From the NCBI RefSeq assembly GCF_013378445.1, contig NZ_JABXYK010000006.1:186001-250000 (forward strand): DNA of 64,000 nucleotides, written 5' to 3'. Made by a program: the position numbers and the translations under genes. The notes below the pieces were generated by a model. It saw only the letters and a program-made list of their open reading frames with translations. It was not told the origin of the DNA and did not search any database. Position 1 is the stretch's first letter; each line of letters begins with the position of its first letter. This DNA is from Mycoplana rhizolycopersici. Lineage in GTDB: Bacteria > Pseudomonadota > Alphaproteobacteria > Rhizobiales > Rhizobiaceae. This document shows, piece by piece, positions 15,807 through 22,100 of the stretch.

Positions 15807-15995
15807 ATGGGCATCGAACATGCACCGACGAAGCAGGGCAACGAATCCGCGCGCGGCCTGCGTAAGGCCGCTGCCGCCGAGGAACGCAAGATCGAAGCCG
15901 AAAAGGGCTCTGACCTCGCCAAGGGCGCGGATCGGTTCGAGGAGCGGTCGCGCAGTTCCGACGGCAAGAGCGCCAACGAGAAGCAGCAGGACTGA
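15807..15995 (+). CDS. Small charged protein of 62 residues, opposite strand
   Basis: A 62-residue protein with a strong GGAGGAG Shine-Dalgarno (15793-15801) before ATG 15807. It is extremely rich in Lys, Glu, Ala and Ser, contains no Cys, Trp or Tyr, and has no hydrophobic core, so it is probably disordered. It runs against the phage operon between the 98-residue gene and RNase HI. No function recognised; the ribosome site is the main support that it is a gene. Confidence 0.55.
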   Translation: MGIEHAPTKQGNESARGLRKAAAAEERKIEAEKGSDLAKGADRFEERSRSSDGKSANEKQQD

Positions 15996-16026
15996 GTTCT
16001 GGTAGCAGGGTGGACGCTTCGAGCGT

Positions 16027-16632
16027 TCATCTGCGCACCCTCGATGCAACGGACAACTTGTCCAGTGCATCCTGTCTGCCAATCTCTGCCAGTTGATCGG
16101 CACGCTCGTTGCCGACGATGCCGGCATGGCCCTTGACCCACTTGATGGCGACGTAACCAGTTTCGGACGCACCTAGAGCTGCGTCGATCGCCTGCCAGAT
16201 CTCAGCATTCTTCACGAGCTCGGACGCTCGGGGGGATTTGCGCCAGCCCTGGCGCTTCCATTTATGTCTCCAGTCGTTTGCCCCGTTGACGCAGTACTTG
16301 CTGTCAGACCAGATCGTGACGCGGGCAGGTATCCGCGCGGCAGTCTCGATAGCGATCAGAAGCGCGCTCATCTCCATGCGGTTATTTGTGGTGTCGGGCT
16401 CGCCACCCTTAAGGGCTTCAACCTCGACACCGTCACGATAGACGACAACGCCCCAACCGCCGGCCCCCGGATTTGGTACTGCCGCGCCATCAGCAAAGAT
16501 GTGATACCCGGTGGAGAATTGGCATCTGGCCTCGTTCCATTCTGCGGTGGGCCGAGAAGAGATGGTTGTCTCTGCTCTCGAGCCGCCCAGATCTTTTTCG
16601 AAGCAATCGAAGACAGGTTGCACATTGGTCAA
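16027..16632 (-). CDS. rnhA: Ribonuclease HI
   Basis: A 201-residue RNase HI that degrades the RNA strand of RNA-DNA hybrids. The catalytic set is present: D48 (F-A-D-G-A), E87 (N-R-M-E-M), D110 (W-S-D-S-K-Y-C-V-N-G), H169 (V-K-G-H-A-G) and D179 (N-E-R-A-D). The N-terminal 40 residues are not part of the fold. The start is a TTG overlapping the preceding stop (TTGA); a GTG three codons in is an alternative. A phage-encoded copy is most likely used for primer or R-loop removal during phage replication. It lies near the probable origin. Confidence 0.9.
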   Translation of the reverse strand: MTNVQPVFDCFEKDLGGSRAETTISSRPTAEWNEARCQFSTGYHIFADGAAVPNPGAGGWGVVVYRDGVEVEALKGGEPDTTNNRMEMSALLIAIETAARIPARVTIWSDSKYCVNGANDWRHKWKRQGWRKSPRASELVKNAEIWQAIDAALGASETGYVAIKWVKGHAGIVGNERADQLAEIGRQDALDKLSVASRVRR

Positions 16633-16928
16633 GCTGCACCGCCATTTCCGCGCCCGCCGCAGTAGGCCAGACGGACCATCTCGGAGTGAACCGCTTCGTG
16701 AAAGCTACCCAGTTCGGCTTCGATGTCATCTTGATCCAAGCCGATCCGCGTCAAATGCTTTCGGTTCGCCGCCATGACCTGTTTCCAGTAGAGGATGGCA
16801 TCCTCGCCATGCTTCGAGGACAGCAGTTGAGCCGTGTGACGGACCTTGCCAACGCGTTTGACCAGCGGGAACAGGATCACCTTGCAGGGCGGTGTCCAGC
16901 TGAGGAGAGGAAGATCATCGTCCCTCAT
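16629..16928 (-). CDS. DUF6074-family protein
   Basis: A 99-residue protein starting at ATG 16928, eight bases after GGGAGG. The N-terminus D-L-P-L-L-S-W-T-P-P-C-K-V-I-L-F-P and the C-terminal helical part ending G-G-A-A fit DUF6074, a family common in Rhizobiales prophages and genomic islands, of unknown function. A longer in-frame reading begins upstream but crosses the repeat array and is not preferred. Confidence 0.78.
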   Translation of the reverse strand: MRDDDLPLLSWTPPCKVILFPLVKRVGKVRHTAQLLSSKHGEDAILYWKQVMAANRKHLTRIGLDQDDIEAELGSFHEAVHSEMVRLAYCGGRGNGGAA

Positions 16929-16960
16929 TGGCCTTACCTCCCATGGTATATCTATATGTG

Positions 16961-17095
16961 GGCCTGAGGTGCCCCTGTGAAATGCCGAAAAATGGCTCCA
17001 CAGGGCTTGAGGTGCCCCTGTCACGCATGAAAAGCCTCCTTTTTCGGTGCCGTGTGGACCTGTGATGCCCCTGTATGGACCTGTGGTGCCCCTGT
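16961..17095. repeat. Iteron-like direct repeats, candidate phage replication origin
   Basis: Four near-identical copies of a GGTGCCCCTGT core, each in a longer C-C/T-T-G-W-G-R-T-G-C-C-C-C-T-G-T context. The cores lie at 16968-16978, 17011-17021, 17064-17074 (GATGCCCCTGT) and 17085-17095. Their spacings of 43, 53 and 21 bases are close to whole helical turns (4, 5 and 2), so bound proteins would face the same side. The last two lie inside the 3' end of the winged-helix gene and give its protein a repeated heptapeptide; the first two lie just past its stop. A short inverted repeat (ACAGGG...CCCTGT, 17000-17021) overlaps the second copy. Confidence 0.7.
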
Positions 17096-17479
17096 GTTTT
17101 TTTCGCAGGGCTGCCAGCGGATGAACTCTTTCGTCGGCAATTCGCCAGTCACGTCGCAGGAGTACTCGGTCAGTCGCCATTCCGTTGCGACCCGGCTCTT
17201 CATGTTGAAGCCGCTAAGTTTGGCCTTCTTGATCAAGCCCTTTTCGATGAGTTCGCCAAGGGCACGGCGGGCGGTCTCCCGGCTCGTGTGGAGGTCCGCA
17301 GCGAGTTCTCGCTCGCCAAGCGCGATCCGGCCGTTGTTGGTCCCGTCGTAACGCCATTTCACTTCGAGGTAGGTGGCACGAGCATTCGGCGTCAGAGCCC
17401 TCCAAGCGGCACTGCGCTTCACGTAGGCCTCGATCATGATGAACTTGGCTTTGCCTTTCCGTTTGAATTTGCTGCTCAA
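17021..17479 (-). CDS. Winged-helix protein, putative replication initiator
   Basis: A 152-residue protein with a winged-helix domain over residues 15-105: F-I-M-I-E-A-Y-V-K-R-S-A-A-W-R-A-L, a helix-turn-helix (L-H-T-S-R-E-T-A-R-R-A-L-G-E-L-I-E-K-G-L-I) and a wing ending W-R-L-T-E-Y. This pattern is seen in phage replication proteins of the O/RepA-like helix-turn-helix class. The C-terminal 30 residues carry a tandem T-G-A-P-Q-V-H / T-G-A-S-Q-V-H repeat encoded by the iteron-like array. The start is a TTG, supported by AGGAGGG eight bases upstream and by a TTGA overlap with the previous stop; an ATG 14 codons in is an alternative. A transcription-factor role is possible. Confidence 0.75.
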   Translation of the reverse strand: MSSKFKRKGKAKFIMIEAYVKRSAAWRALTPNARATYLEVKWRYDGTNNGRIALGERELAADLHTSRETARRALGELIEKGLIKKAKLSGFNMKSRVATEWRLTEYSCDVTGELPTKEFIRWQPCEKNTGAPQVHTGASQVHTAPKKEAFHA

Positions 17480-17667
17480 CCGTGAGCCCTCCTGAGCGTG
17501 CGGAACCGGTCGGCCATGGCGATTGCCTGGCAGGCCTCAAGTGCCGACAGATTGAACCGCCCCTTCAGGGCAGGCACGGCCCGGGAAGGCGGCGGGGTTT
17601 GATCTGCGAGCCACTGGGCGGCCACAAGGACCGCCTCGCTGTGTTCGGGAGTGACTTCTGCGCTCAT
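17476..17667 (-). CDS. Small phage protein, function unknown
   Basis: A 63-residue protein with A-A-Q-W-L-A-D-Q near residue 16 and R-F-N-L-S-A-L-E-A-C-Q-A-I-A-M-A near 37, a pattern I have seen in small rhizobial prophage proteins without a known function. The C-terminus is basic. It overlaps both neighbours by four bases (ATGA upstream, TTGA downstream), so its translation is coupled in the early operon. Confidence 0.68.
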   Translation of the reverse strand: MSAEVTPEHSEAVLVAAQWLADQTPPPSRAVPALKGRFNLSALEACQAIAMADRFRTLRRAHG

Positions 17668-17858
17668 GCTCGCCTCCCATGCGCCGCATTGACGACGCTG
17701 CGGGCTGCATCAAGCTTCCGGAGACCGTTGTCGATGGTGGCGGCAACGTGGAGGAGCATGTCATTGTCCACCCATTGGGTTGCGTTCAGCGCCAGCCAAG
17801 CGGTCTTGATGAGGTCGCGGGCCTCATCGATCTGGTCAATAAGCGGCTCCTCTTTCAT
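17664..17858 (-). CDS. Small phage early protein
   Basis: A 64-residue helical protein (M-K-E-E-P-L-I-D-Q-I-D-E-A-R-D-L-I at the start). ATG 17858 is preferred to an in-frame start further upstream because it has GGGAGA about eight bases before it and gives the same four-base overlap pattern as its neighbours. No domain recognised. Confidence 0.62.
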   Translation of the reverse strand: MKEEPLIDQIDEARDLIKTAWLALNATQWVDNDMLLHVAATIDNGLRKLDAARSVVNAAHGRRA

Positions 17859-18361
17859 CTTTGGTCTCCCAGAAGAGGGGCGGCGTATATCGTGGCCGCC
17901 ATGTAGTCGTCCTGCATTACGTACCAAAGTGATTTCCCGCTGACCTCCCGCATGGCCTGGGACGCCCTCTTAAGGTGCCAGAGGGCGCGATCCTCCGCGT
18001 CGAGCCGTTCGACCTCGATCGGGATTTTCACGTCGTTGCAGGAATCGGTGACGACGAACGCGATCGGGAACTTCCGCTTCGTCGAAGGATAGACGACAGC
18101 ATGGAAACGCTTGTCGGCGTGCTCGTCGAGTGCTTCCGACAGCTCGGCGGTTAGACGCTTGACGCGTTCGGCCGCGGTTTCTGTTTGCTTGTCGAAGGAA
18201 CGGGTATCGCGATCGGACCCGGTGTGTACTTCCTTTTTCCGGGTGACGATGGTATCAATTGCTGTGTTCATCTCTTTCTCCTTGCCGGGATTGTTTGAAC
18301 CGTGGCTCGGAGAGGTTGCAGCCTCTGCCGGGCCTTTTGTTTCGCTGAGCTTGTCGGTCAT
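17855..18361 (-). CDS. Hypothetical phage early protein
   Basis: Up to 168 residues. ATG 18361 overlaps the preceding stop (ATGA), but a second ATG at 18271 has a better AAGGAG ribosome site, giving 138 residues; both may be used. The first 30 residues are low-complexity. The body has a long helix (A-A-E-R-V-K-R-L-T-A-E-L-S-E-A-L), then a beta-rich part with F-P-I-A-F-V-V-T-D-S and R-A-L-W-H-L-K-R-A. No family recognised. Confidence 0.65.
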   Translation of the reverse strand: MTDKLSETKGPAEAATSPSHGSNNPGKEKEMNTAIDTIVTRKKEVHTGSDRDTRSFDKQTETAAERVKRLTAELSEALDEHADKRFHAVVYPSTKRKFPIAFVVTDSCNDVKIPIEVERLDAEDRALWHLKRASQAMREVSGKSLWYVMQDDYMAATIYAAPLLGDQR

Positions 18362-18666
18362 TGGTGTCTTGCCCCTTCTTCGTGCAGCATGAAAACAATG
18401 CTGTTGCCTTCAGCGATGATCGAGCGGCGTACGATGTCGATCGAGACTGCGATGTCGGCGCTGCACACACCATTGCTTTCAAGGAAGTCGCGGGTGTCTT
18501 CGGTCGCTGCCTCTAAGCCGGCATTAAACTGGTCGAGCGACAGGTTGTCCGAGATGACCGCTTGCATGATTGCCCGACCATAGGGGCGACCAATGTCCCT
18601 GAGCATCTGGACGCATGCCCCCGCATCTTCGGCATGGCTAAGCCGCTGTGCTGGGGAGCCGATCAT
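18358..18666 (-). CDS. Hypothetical phage early protein
   Basis: A 102-residue, mainly helical protein with no signal peptide or membrane segment. Features seen are D-I-G-R-P-Y-G-R-A-I-M-Q-A near residue 24 and S-I-D-I-V-R-R-S-I-I near 75. It is the second gene of the leftward early unit and overlaps its neighbours by four bases on each side. No function recognised. Confidence 0.65.
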   Translation of the reverse strand: MIGSPAQRLSHAEDAGACVQMLRDIGRPYGRAIMQAVISDNLSLDQFNAGLEAATEDTRDFLESNGVCSADIAVSIDIVRRSIIAEGNSIVFMLHEEGARHQ

Positions 18667-18869
18667 GCTGACAGACCAAAGTTCGTCCGGAGCCCCAGCT
18701 TCGCGGCCAGCGGCGCGACGGGGACCATGAGGCGACCACCGACTTCGATTGTCTGGAAATCGCCCCGCTTTGCTGCGGCATAAGACGTGTTTCGGCCGAT
18801 TCCGAAAAACAGTTTGCCTGCGTCTGGGACGGGGATGGTTGGGCGGGATAGGGCTTCTTCCAAGGTCAT
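18663..18869 (-). CDS. Excisionase / AlpA-like small DNA-binding protein
   Basis: A 68-residue protein that opens the leftward early operon. It has the small winged-helix layout of excisionase and AlpA-type proteins: F-G-I-G-R-N-T-S-Y-A-A-A-K-R-G-D-F-Q-T-I-style recognition helix followed by a V-G-G-R-L-M-V-P wing. A GAGGAG sequence lies nine bases before the ATG. It is divergent from the regulator-integrase pair, the usual place for a directionality factor or lysis-lysogeny regulator; which of the two cannot be told here. Confidence 0.78.
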   Translation of the reverse strand: MTLEEALSRPTIPVPDAGKLFFGIGRNTSYAAAKRGDFQTIEVGGRLMVPVAPLAAKLGLRTNFGLSA

Positions 18870-19008
18870 GTCATCGAACTCCTCTGTTCTAAATCAGCGC
18901 CTTTTGTGCCGATTTTTGGAGCTTAAGGCTATATTAAGATGTTTGCAATACTCTCTTGTGCTGCTTGTGCCGATTTTATAATGTTGCGTAACTCTGAAGG
19001 TGGGGAAA
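18870..19008. promoter_or_regulatory. Divergent control region between the early operon and the regulator-integrase operon
   Basis: This 139-base, AT-rich stretch separates the excisionase-like gene from the ribbon-helix-helix gene. It contains a 13-base direct repeat, TTGTGCCGATTTT, at 18904-18916 and 18965-18977, plus an inverted, imperfect half copy (AAATCAGCGC, 18891-18900). The second repeat overlaps a TATAAT at 18977-18982, which lies 26 bases upstream of the regulator's ATG and is a good -10 candidate; TTGTGC at 18956-18961 is a weak -35. The repeats are the likely operators of the regulator or the excisionase-like protein. Confidence 0.6.
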
Positions 19009-19434
19009 ATGGTGAAGCCGCGTGAAAACCGTGTTCCGATCATGATGTCGGATGCAGAGTTGAAGGCGATCGACGATTGGCGTTTTGCAAACAGGGTAGC
19101 CACGCGATCCGAAGCGGTCCGGCGCCTATGTCAGATCGGCCTTCAAGTCGAGGAGCCTCTACTGAAGCTCTTTGACAGTGCGAGGGCGCACCTTGCGGAA
19201 ACCGAGACCCCAGAGTTTTTGTCCATGTGGAATGATGAAGCTCTCAAGGCGGCGTGGACCGATAAAACCGCTTTCAACAGTGTTCAGATGGCCGTTCGCG
19301 CGCTGCAGATCGCGGAAATAATGATCTCCCTGCAGCAAGGTGCCAGCGTTGAGGAGGCGGTGAGCACCGCGGCGCTAGAGAAAGAACGATTCGAACATTG
19401 GTTCCGGTCTGCCCCGAAGGAGAATGAAGAATGA
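19009..19434 (+). CDS. Ribbon-helix-helix-type regulator, co-transcribed with integrase
   Basis: A 141-residue protein. Residues 1-45 (R-V-P-I-M-M-S-D-A-E-L-K-A-I-D-D-W-R-F, then T-R-S-E-A-V-R-R-L-C-Q-I-G-L) match the ribbon-helix-helix DNA-binding fold. The remaining hundred residues are helical and may mediate oligomerisation. ATG 19009 is preferred to the GTG three codons upstream because of the GAAGGTGGGG ribosome site. The gene overlaps integrase by four bases (ATGA), so both are made together. It probably controls the divergent promoters in place of a CI-type repressor, which is not seen in this window. Confidence 0.78.
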   Translation: MVKPRENRVPIMMSDAELKAIDDWRFANRVATRSEAVRRLCQIGLQVEEPLLKLFDSARAHLAETETPEFLSMWNDEALKAAWTDKTAFNSVQMAVRALQIAEIMISLQQGASVEEAVSTAALEKERFEHWFRSAPKENEE

Positions 19435-20603
19435 AAGGCCACATTCGCGAACGTTCCCCTGGAAAATGGGCCATCGTCCTCGACGTCGGCGAGCCTGATC
19501 CCAAGACCGGCAAGAAGAAGCGCAAATGGCACTCCTTCACCGGAACGAAGCGTCAGGCCCAATCAGAGTGCGCGCGTCTCATCGCCGAGATCACCAGCGG
19601 CGGATATGTCGAGCCGACCAAGCAGACGGTCGCTGAATTCCTGGCCGAGTGGCTGAAGTTCATCAAGCCGACCGTGACGCCGAAGACCCACGAGCGGTAT
19701 ACGGAGATCTGTGAAAAGAATCTTGGGCCGCTGATCGGCGACGTGGCGCTCGCGAAACTCAAGACGGATCGGATCGACGCCGCGTTCGCCAAAGCTCTCA
19801 CGGAAGGCCGGAGGAGGGCAGGAGGCGGCCTCGCGCCTCGCACGGTTCATCATATGCGCCGCGTGTTGATCAAGGCCTTGAACCAGGCGGTGACATGGGA
19901 TCGGCTTGCGAAGAACCCTGCAACGGCTACGACGCCGCCGAAGATCGAGCGCGTCAAGATGCTCGCCTACGATGCCGACCAAACGGCCACGCTTATCGAA
20001 GCGTTTCGGCCGAACCGCATGTTCATTCCCATGCTGCTAGCCGTGATGTGTGGACTGAGGAGAGGGGAGATATTGGCGCTGCGCTGGCGGCATGTCGACC
20101 TGAGTGACGGCCGGCGGATGCTCTCGGTCAGAGATAGCGCAGAGCAAACAAAGGATGGTGTCCGCTACAAGGAACCAAAGTCGGGGAGGGCACGCACGGT
20201 GGCCCTGTCGTCGATGATGCTGACGGAGCTCAAGGCACACCGGACGAGACAGGCAGAAGAGCAGCTAAAGCTGGGCGTCCGTCCCGACGACGATTCGTTC
20301 GTGGTTGCCCAAGTGGACGGCCGGCCGCTAAAGCCGGTGTCGCTTACCCACGAATGGACGAGGCTGCTGGCAAAGACCTCGTTGCCGCGCATCCGTTTCC
20401 ATGATCTCCGGCACACTCACGCATCGCAGATGCTTGCCGCCGGGGTTCATCCGAAGGTTGCCAGCGAACGTTTGGGGCATTCCACAATCGGGATTACCCT
20501 CGATCTCTATTCCCATGTTATGCCGGGAATGCAGGCTGATGCTGCCGAACAAGTTGACGCAGCGTTGCAAGCCGCTATAAGCGCAAGTCGGAAAACGAAA
20601 TAG
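19431..20603 (+). CDS. int: Tyrosine site-specific integrase
   Basis: A 390-residue phage integrase. An N-terminal arm-binding part (residues 1-55) is followed by a core-binding SAM-like domain (about 60-165) and a catalytic domain with Arg in C-G-L-R-R-G-E, Lys in P-K-S-G-R-A-R, H-D-L-R-H-T-H, H in L-G-H-S-T-I and the nucleophile Tyr in L-D-L-Y-S-H-V. It is complete. It lies at the right end of the prophage with its 3' end 73 bases from the tRNA-Ser gene, which is therefore the likely integration target or close to it. Confidence 0.96.
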   Translation: MKGHIRERSPGKWAIVLDVGEPDPKTGKKKRKWHSFTGTKRQAQSECARLIAEITSGGYVEPTKQTVAEFLAEWLKFIKPTVTPKTHERYTEICEKNLGPLIGDVALAKLKTDRIDAAFAKALTEGRRRAGGGLAPRTVHHMRRVLIKALNQAVTWDRLAKNPATATTPPKIERVKMLAYDADQTATLIEAFRPNRMFIPMLLAVMCGLRRGEILALRWRHVDLSDGRRMLSVRDSAEQTKDGVRYKEPKSGRARTVALSSMMLTELKAHRTRQAEEQLKLGVRPDDDSFVVAQVDGRPLKPVSLTHEWTRLLAKTSLPRIRFHDLRHTHASQMLAAGVHPKVASERLGHSTIGITLDLYSHVMPGMQADAAEQVDAALQAAISASRKTK

Positions 20604-20676
20604 TTGCAAAGTGCGTAGCAATTAGCGTTTTTCACTTCTGATATCTGAGATGAAAGTTCTTTGATATCAAATAGAT

Positions 20677-20766
20677 GGAAGAGTGTCCGAGTGGTTTAAG
20701 GAACCGGTCTTGAAAACCGGCGTGCGGGAAACCGTACCGTGGGTTCGAATCCCACCTCTTCCGCCA
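20677..20766 (+). tRNA. tRNA-Ser (anticodon TGA)
   Basis: A 90-base class II tRNA. The acceptor stem GGAAGAG pairs with CTCTTCC. The anticodon stem is CCGGT/ACCGG with loop CTTGAAA (anticodon TGA). A long variable arm is present, followed by the T-arm sequence GGGTTCGAATCCC, and CCA is encoded. It reads UCA/UCG-type serine codons by wobble. The gene is intact and directly follows the prophage integrase, so it may have been the insertion site, but with the phage on its 5' side. Confidence 0.97.
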
Positions 20767-21000
20767 TAAGTCTCTGCAAACATTTAACAAATTCAATTTC
20801 GCAAGTCTGTGGCGCGGGTAGGCGCCTTGCGAATCCCGATGAGGCCGCGATGCCGCCGGCACTCATCAAATTCTCCTTGACGCCCGGTATGCGCCCCTGC
20901 TGCTGCAGGACGTTCCTCGCAGGAAGGGGGTGATGCGCACAGAGCGCCACGCCAGAAACTTGCAGGGCTGCCTGGGGGCCCGGTTTTCGTCCCGCAAGCG

Positions 21001-21036
21001 CTGCCCGGCCTCCGGCAAAGCGCGGAGGCCGGGCAG
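21001..21036 (-). terminator. Hairpin after the DUF992 gene
   Basis: A perfect 14-base-pair stem (CTGCCCGGCCTCCG / CGGAGGCCGGGCAG) with an eight-base loop lies 15 bases past the stop of the leftward DUF992 gene. No U-run follows on that strand, so it may stop transcription with Rho or simply protect the mRNA end. The other sequence between the tRNA and the gene (20767-21000) shows no gene. Confidence 0.55.
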
Positions 21037-21051
21037 GCGGCGGGCAGGGAA

Positions 21052-21582
21052 TCAGTTGACGGAGGTCAGCGTCATCGAGGTGCCGGTGGCGGCGATGTTG
21101 AGGCCGAGCTGGCCGGTCAGGCTGATCGTCTGAAGATGGATGGAGCCGGACGTGCCGCCGACAAGGATGTTGGCGCCGACGCCCGCGCCGACCGTCGCTT
21201 CGGCGGTTGCGCCCTGGTAGATGCCGCCAAGCGAACCTTCGTGATATCCGGCGGTCGGTGCGAGAACGGCCCAGACGAGGCGGCCTCGCGTGGTGAAGCC
21301 GAGATCGACGCCGAGCTTGCGGATCTCGCCGCGATAGTGATCGACGGGTTCGCTGCCCATCGTGGTCACGAAGGCGCAATCCACTTCCTTGGCCGATCCG
21401 AGAACATAACCGGCGCCCCCGCCGATCGAGCAATCGAGGTAACCGATCCGCACGCCGTCGCGTGCCCCGGATTCCACGACGACCGGTACGTCGGGCTTGA
21501 CCATGTCGGCAGCGCGCGCGCCCGAAACGCCGGCGGCGGCAATGGTCATCGCGCTCAGGGCAACGGCAACAAACTTCTTCAT
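21052..21582 (-). CDS. DUF992 domain-containing exported protein
   Basis: A 176-residue protein with an N-terminal signal peptide (M-K-K-F-V-A-V-A-L-S-A-M-T-I then cleavage near A-R-A-A-D). The mature part is the DUF992 family, glycine-rich and beta-stranded: R-I-G-Y-L-D-C-S-I-G-G-G-A-G-Y-V-L-G-S near residue 45 and G-G-T-S-G-S-I-H-L near the end. The family is typical of Rhizobiales envelopes, of unknown function. ATG 21582 has an AGGAGAG ribosome site; a longer upstream reading is ignored because it would hide the signal peptide. Confidence 0.88.
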   Translation of the reverse strand: MKKFVAVALSAMTIAAAGVSGARAADMVKPDVPVVVESGARDGVRIGYLDCSIGGGAGYVLGSAKEVDCAFVTTMGSEPVDHYRGEIRKLGVDLGFTTRGRLVWAVLAPTAGYHEGSLGGIYQGATAEATVGAGVGANILVGGTSGSIHLQTISLTGQLGLNIAATGTSMTLTSVN

Positions 21583-22100
21583 TTCATTCTCTCCTGTTTC
21601 GGCAACGCGTTGATTGCGCGCCGTTATTCGATGCGTGTGGTTCGACGACAGGAACGCGGCTTCATGGCGCGAGGTTCCCTGCAAGACGAATCCGACGCCG
21701 TACTCGTCGCTTCGCATTGAGGCGTTTCAACGGCACGCTCAAGCGCGCTGCGAGGGTATGCAACCCTTGTGCAGCGAGGCCTTGCGAACCTCCAGATGAA
21801 GTTGGTCATTTGACAGATTGACAGACTGCCGTTGTCGCGCACGCGGGAACGAATGCAGCCTTTTCCTCCGTCTGCAAGTATATCCGCACGGCTGGGAGGG
21901 CGGTGGATTGATTAAAGTTTTCATTAACTATGATTCAAATCTGTTCGTCTGTTGCAGCGTATCCTCGTTGCGCCGTTCGCATTTTTGCCATTTTGAGGTC
22001 ATGATTAATGTATTGTTTTGATCAGGCGACTATCGAATGACCGATCGCAGGGCAGGCGATCTTCTACCGAATTCCGACGGGGACCAGCGGCGTGGGACAT
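21583..22100. other. Intergenic region upstream of rlpA and the DUF992 gene
   Basis: This 518-base stretch separates two divergent genes. Its right part (about 21900-22030) is markedly AT-rich and should hold the rlpA promoter. I see no gene, tRNA or clear repeat; small open frames lack ribosome sites. A repeated TGACAGATTGACAG-type run near 21810-21825 is the only local feature noticed. Confidence 0.5.

Larger units (their letters stand above)
1..20676. mobile_element. Siphovirus-type prophage, right-hand part (left end outside window)
   Basis: The block contains, from right to left, a tyrosine integrase, a ribbon-helix-helix regulator, an excisionase-like protein, early genes, HNH nuclease, small and large terminase, protease/capsid fusion, portal, head-tail joining proteins, tail tube, tail chaperones, tape measure and tail-tip genes. 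The order is that of HK97-like temperate siphoviruses. The integrase, HNH nuclease and excisionase-like gene argue for a true prophage rather than a gene transfer agent, although the tail chaperones resemble those of gene transfer agents. No lysis genes are visible, and they may lie left of position 1. The right boundary is placed between the integrase stop (20603) and the tRNA-Ser start (20677); the exact att core is not resolved. Confidence 0.93.

Noticed and set aside
20696-21433. Leftward open frame overlapping the tRNA-Ser and the DUF992 gene
   Set aside because: It crosses the tRNA and is in a wrong frame to the exported DUF992 protein; sequence is arginine-rich without a domain.
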